The notes beneath the pieces are model-generated. The model did no database searches. It was not told the origin of the DNA and was given only the letters and a program-made list of their open reading frames with translations. From NCBI GenBank assembly GCA_021029095.1, contig JAJOHG010000615.1:1-11200 (forward strand): a DNA stretch of 11,200 bases, read 5' to 3'. This DNA comes from Phellopilus nigrolimitatus (taxonomy: Eukaryota > Basidiomycota > Agaricomycetes > Hymenochaetales > Hymenochaetaceae). Of this stretch, positions 8,477-11,200 are shown in pieces. The translations under genes were made by a program, and so were the position numbers. Positions within the stretch are counted from its first letter, which is position 1. Every line of letters begins with the position of its first letter.

Positions 8477-9330
8477 TCAAGTAACCTCTATCTTTGCCAT
8501 TTGTGCATACGTCGGGCGCTCAATGTCCACCCCGCTAGTCCCCGTGCCCCGAATACCTATGGTACCTTCCTTTGTATCCTTTTCCATGTCTTCGACGTCA
8601 CAGTCCTCACAAAGGTCTACCCATTCTGAGTCCGCCTCCGACTTCGTATCTCCAAAGCACGGATCTAAGTCCGAGTCCGGGTCGGCGTCTATTTCACAAT
8701 CCATGTGCATCATCGACAGCGAAAGCGCAAGCGCGAGCTCAAGATCGGCGCGTTCTAACTCGTCCGAACCGCTGTAGCCATTGAGACAGTCCCGGCGCTC
8801 GAACGCGGGATATGCAGCCTCCGAGGATTGTAAACCTAGGCAGGAGAAATATAAGGATATAGTCGGGAAGACAAAGTAAAAGCGTACCTTCTGCCTTCCC
8901 GGGTTCGACGCGCTCGAGCGGCGCGGCACGCGACGAGTCATACAAGGCAGTTTTCCCTCGTCTCTCTTCCCATCGGCAACTCTCGGCGCTCTCCTTCTTG
9001 ATGCTATTGTCCCCGTCTTTTCCAGAACCACAAAAGGCTCTTCTTCTGGGGCTCACAAAGGGACCCTCGTGAGCTGCTGTCCCAGACGCGCGTTCGAAGT
9101 ACTCGTAGTTCCGTGCGTGCGTCTCAACCAGGCCGCCGTGATTTCCTTTCTTCTTGCCTTTTCGACGGTCTTTCTGGATTATCAGGAGGACCGCGTCAGC
9201 GCATCGACAGCGCGAACTAGATAGAGACGATGAAGTGTCAGAAGAAACATGGACATACTCTGTGCAGAACCTTCTGCCGTTCCGCATATGCGCTGCGCTT
9301 GTCCTTGGGGTCTTCGGAGCGCAAAGCCAT
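8477..9330 (-). CDS. Unknown protein with ubiquitin-interacting motif and acidic tail
   Basis: Exons 9330-9259, 9173-8888 and 8835-8477 give 238 residues; introns are 85 and 52 nt. It starts MALRSEDPKDKRSAYAERQK, followed by a very basic patch (KDRRKGKKKG, residues 25-34) that may bind nucleic acid or act in nuclear import. A mid region rich in Ser, Arg and Glu follows. Residues 145-162 (ELERADLELALALSLSMM) fit the ubiquitin-interacting motif pattern: acidic residues, then L-x-x-A-L-x-x-S. The last quarter is strongly acidic with several cysteines and ends QMAKIEVT. The start ATG has A at -3, and an ATATAAG element lies about 75 nt upstream on the minus strand. I do not recognise the protein as a whole. 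The first intron's acceptor was chosen because the nearer AG gives a stop. Role in ubiquitin binding is inferred from the motif alone. Confidence 0.65.
8695..8760 (-). other. Region encoding the ubiquitin-interacting motif helix
   Basis: Within exon 3 of the unknown gene, codons for L151, A154, L155 and S158 occupy the L-x-x-A-L-x-x-S positions of a UIM, preceded by acidic E145, E147 and D150. The segment is predicted helical by composition. The usual acidic residue after the serine is replaced by Met-Met-His-Met-Asp, a small departure from consensus. Confidence 0.6.
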
Positions 9331-10246
9331 TGTTATAAGTTTTGATGGTCTGGGGTTCGGGAGCCGACTATGAGCTCTTCTCTCCAGAGAAAAGCTTGCG
9401 CTTATATGATGCTACCAGTCACAGTCCGAGTCACCATCGGGAAGGCAGTGGCGGGGGAACCGAGTCACTTGACGGACAGGAGTCAGAATGCCAGAAAACG
9501 GTAAGCGAGATCTCCGTAGTGTATCATTTAGCAGCTATAGGAGTCTTAGTCACAGCTCTAGAGACAGCCACAGCCCTCCGAGTCAGCCTGGTAGGCTAAG
9601 TATTAGTACCGACGTCGGTAGACAATACGGATATCTTGGATATCTTATGTAGCAGTCTATCTATGGTCCACCGTTAACGGATCTCAATGTCTTTTCGGTC
9701 AAGCTATGGAATGTCGACCCCAATTGAGGAAAAGTAGACACAAGGGCGGTGTTTTTGTGAAACAGCGTATCATGAGCTTACCATAGACTATTACTCACTC
9801 CAGAGTTCGATCAGGGAGTCAAAGACTAGCGGGAAGATCCTCAGAAAGGGACCGCCTCCATATGATTAAATTGCATAATGTGTCATTGATGTTCTTGTAC
9901 GACCCTCAAAGCTTCGGTCCTAATAAACCATCCAAGCGAGGCGGTCTAGCAAGCATTGCTACCTGGCTTTACGAAGAACGACATCTTTTGTGCGCGGGAG
10001 AATTCTGGTAGCAAAGAAAGCGAAGATGAAGCCTGTTAAGTGGTAATAAGAAGAAAAGCGAGAGTTAAACATTTCGTTCGTTCATAAAGTGAATTCGACT
10101 CCGAGCGTTCGTGATCTGCACGTGGTCCATCGTAACGCTTATCGTCACGTAACACCCATTCGGGCAATTTTTTGAATCTTGCTCGTCGTGCACGACAGCG
10201 ACCGAAGCAGCCCCGCCATTGTACAAAAAGCTGTTACGTAGGGGCC
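9331..10246. promoter_or_regulatory. Divergent promoter region between the UIM gene and NOG1
   Basis: About 0.9 kb separates the two divergent start codons. It holds five GAGTCA elements between 9428 and 9821, a 14-bp perfect palindrome (TACCGACGTCGGTA, 9607-9620) and a 9-bp tandem direct repeat (GGATATCTT, 9629-9637 and 9638-9646). A plus-strand ORF from an ATG at 9345 to 9599 exists, but it starts 14 bp from the opposite gene's ATG and has no recognised motif. No tRNA or other gene was seen from 9650 to 10246. Confidence 0.45.
9428..9821 (-). promoter_or_regulatory. Cluster of five TGACTC (Gcn4-type) core elements
   Basis: GAGTCA occurs on the plus strand at 9428-9433, 9462-9467, 9480-9485, 9580-9585 and 9816-9821, which is TGACTC on the minus strand. 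TGACTC is the core of the general amino-acid control element bound by yeast Gcn4 and its fungal relatives. All five share one orientation. Function is inferred; the same run could instead reflect repetitive Ser/His codons in a lost coding stretch. Confidence 0.35.
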
Positions 10247-11200
10247 ATGTCGACAACGAAAAGCCTCAAGGCGATCGCGCCTGTCCCGACAGCGTCGGAT
10301 TTCCTCGACATCGTGCTGAACAAGACTCAGCGGAAGACGCCTACGGTGAGCTCAGAAAACTCTCCAGCAGGTTTGAGGTGCTAAATGTCCCGAAGGTCAT
10401 ACACAAAAACTTCAAAATAAGTCGCATTCGTAACTTTTACATGCGCAAGGTCAAGTTCACCCAGGACACATTCGACGAGAAACTTGGTGCGATTTTAACG
10501 GAGTTCCCGATGCTCGATGTGAGTTTTTTTTTCCTGCAAACCTCGTTTCAACGGGATGCTGAAACACGTCTCGTAGGACTTGCATCCTTTCCTCGCTTCC
10601 CTTATGAATGTCTTGTACGACAAGAATCACTACAAGCTCGCTCTGGGTCAACTCCGGACTGCGAGACATCTTATCGACCAAGTTGCGAAAGACTATGTCC
10701 GTCTACTCAAGTTTGGCGACAGTTTGTATCGCTGCAAGCAGTTGAAGCGAGCAGCTCTTGGAAGGTGAATAGTCCAAATACTTCCGTCTGGTCTTCGCCT
10801 ACACAATCTCAGAATGGCTACGATAATGCGCCGGCAGAAAGACCCGCTTGCTTACCTCGAGCAGGTGCGACAGCATCTTGCACGTCTGCCGCAATCGACC
10901 CAAATACTCGTACACTACTGTCTGTGCGGATACCCGAACGTCGCAAATCGTCCTTCCTCAACAAGGTCACGCGCGCAGACGTCGATGTGCAGCCGTATGC
11001 GTTCACGACCAAGTCGCTGTTCGTCGGCCACCTCGACTACAAGTACCTGCGCTGGCAGGTGATCGATACGCCTGGAATCCTCGACCACCCGCTCGAGGAC
11101 ATGAACACGATTGAGATGCAAAGCATCACTGCGCTCGCGCATCTGAAGGCTTGCGTGCTCTACTTTATTGACGCGAGTGAGCAGTGTGGGTACTCTATCC
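10247..11200 (+). CDS. NOG1: NOG1, nucleolar GTPase for 60S assembly (5' part, apparent frameshifts)
   Basis: Nog1 is a nucleolar GTP-binding protein that joins pre-60S ribosomal particles. Exons 10247-10345, 10396-10518, 10577-10764 and 10813-11200 (open at the edge) are separated by introns of 50, 58 and 48 nt. The protein starts [20 protein letters not shown] and follows the family closely: the N-terminal helical domain ([54 protein letters not shown]), then the GTPase domain with [12 protein letters not shown] (G2), [11 protein letters not shown] (G3) and [16 protein letters not shown]. Around the P-loop the frame changes three times: one base missing near 10892, one extra near 10921, one missing near 10943. 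The conserved segments [17 protein letters not shown] and [15 protein letters not shown] are therefore in alternating frames, and a literal reading stops at 11060-11062. The protein is essential and usually single-copy, so sequence error is the first explanation; a pseudogene copy is the second. The start ATG is the first in frame and fits the family. Confidence 0.9.

Noticed and set aside
8523..8777. Ser-rich plus-strand ORF
   Set aside because: Antisense to the acidic and UIM-coding exon of the minus-strand gene; Ser runs mirror Asp/Glu/Ala codons.
8905..8915. tRNA B-box-like sequence (gttcgacgc)
   Set aside because: It lies in coding sequence, with no matching A-box or cloverleaf around it; similar partial matches near 3470 and 5505 also fail.
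9501..9540. 40-nt candidate intron (GTAAGC...TATAG) in the divergent intergenic region
   Set aside because: Shorter than every other intron here, and splicing leads straight into a TAG within three codons.

Overview
The window looks like nuclear DNA of a filamentous basidiomycete, probably an agaricomycete. Genes are compact and cut by many short introns (48-85 nt, GT...AG, often with CTRAC-like branch points). The two well-conserved proteins, an Xaa-Pro aminopeptidase P and the GTPase Nog1, have fungal-type sequences. No bacterial operons, CRISPR arrays, insertion sequences or intact transposon genes were seen.

Layout, left to right. (1) 159..1, minus strand: the 5' end of an unrecognised protein gene that runs off the left edge, with an overlapping upstream ORF at its start. 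(2) 160-1511: intergenic DNA with purine/pyrimidine-skewed and CA/GT-rich low-complexity tracts and no convincing gene. (3) 4622..1512, minus strand: a complete eight-exon gene for a metal-dependent Xaa-Pro aminopeptidase P (M24B). It has a Ser/Pro/Arg-rich N-terminal extension of roughly 260-270 residues, an internal start that would give a normal-length enzyme, and possibly one more upstream exon. (4) About 4915-7334: a long stretch without a confident gene. It has isolated splice-like signals and short open segments; I recognise nothing in it. (5) 7067-7399: a promoter with a GC-rich inverted repeat, an E-box, a perfect CRE and a 12-bp inverted repeat just before a TATA box. It leads into (6) 7509..8143, plus strand: a four-exon gene for a small charged protein with a GHNWGS-like motif, of the type related to the Stm1/HABP4 family. 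(7) 9330..8477, minus strand, convergent with gene 6: a three-exon gene for an otherwise unknown protein with a near-perfect ubiquitin-interacting motif and an acidic, Cys-containing tail. (8) 9331-10246: divergent intergenic region with a cluster of GAGTCA (TGACTC) elements. (9) 10247..11200, plus strand: the first four exons of NOG1, a 60S ribosome-assembly GTPase, cut by the right edge and carrying three single-base indels around its P-loop.

The genes do not form a pathway cluster. They are an ordinary mix of housekeeping and lineage-specific fungal genes. The points most worth checking are the NOG1 indel cluster, the aminopeptidase N-terminal extension with its possible dual start, and the inverted repeat beside the TATA box. 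I found no convincing undescribed multi-gene system.
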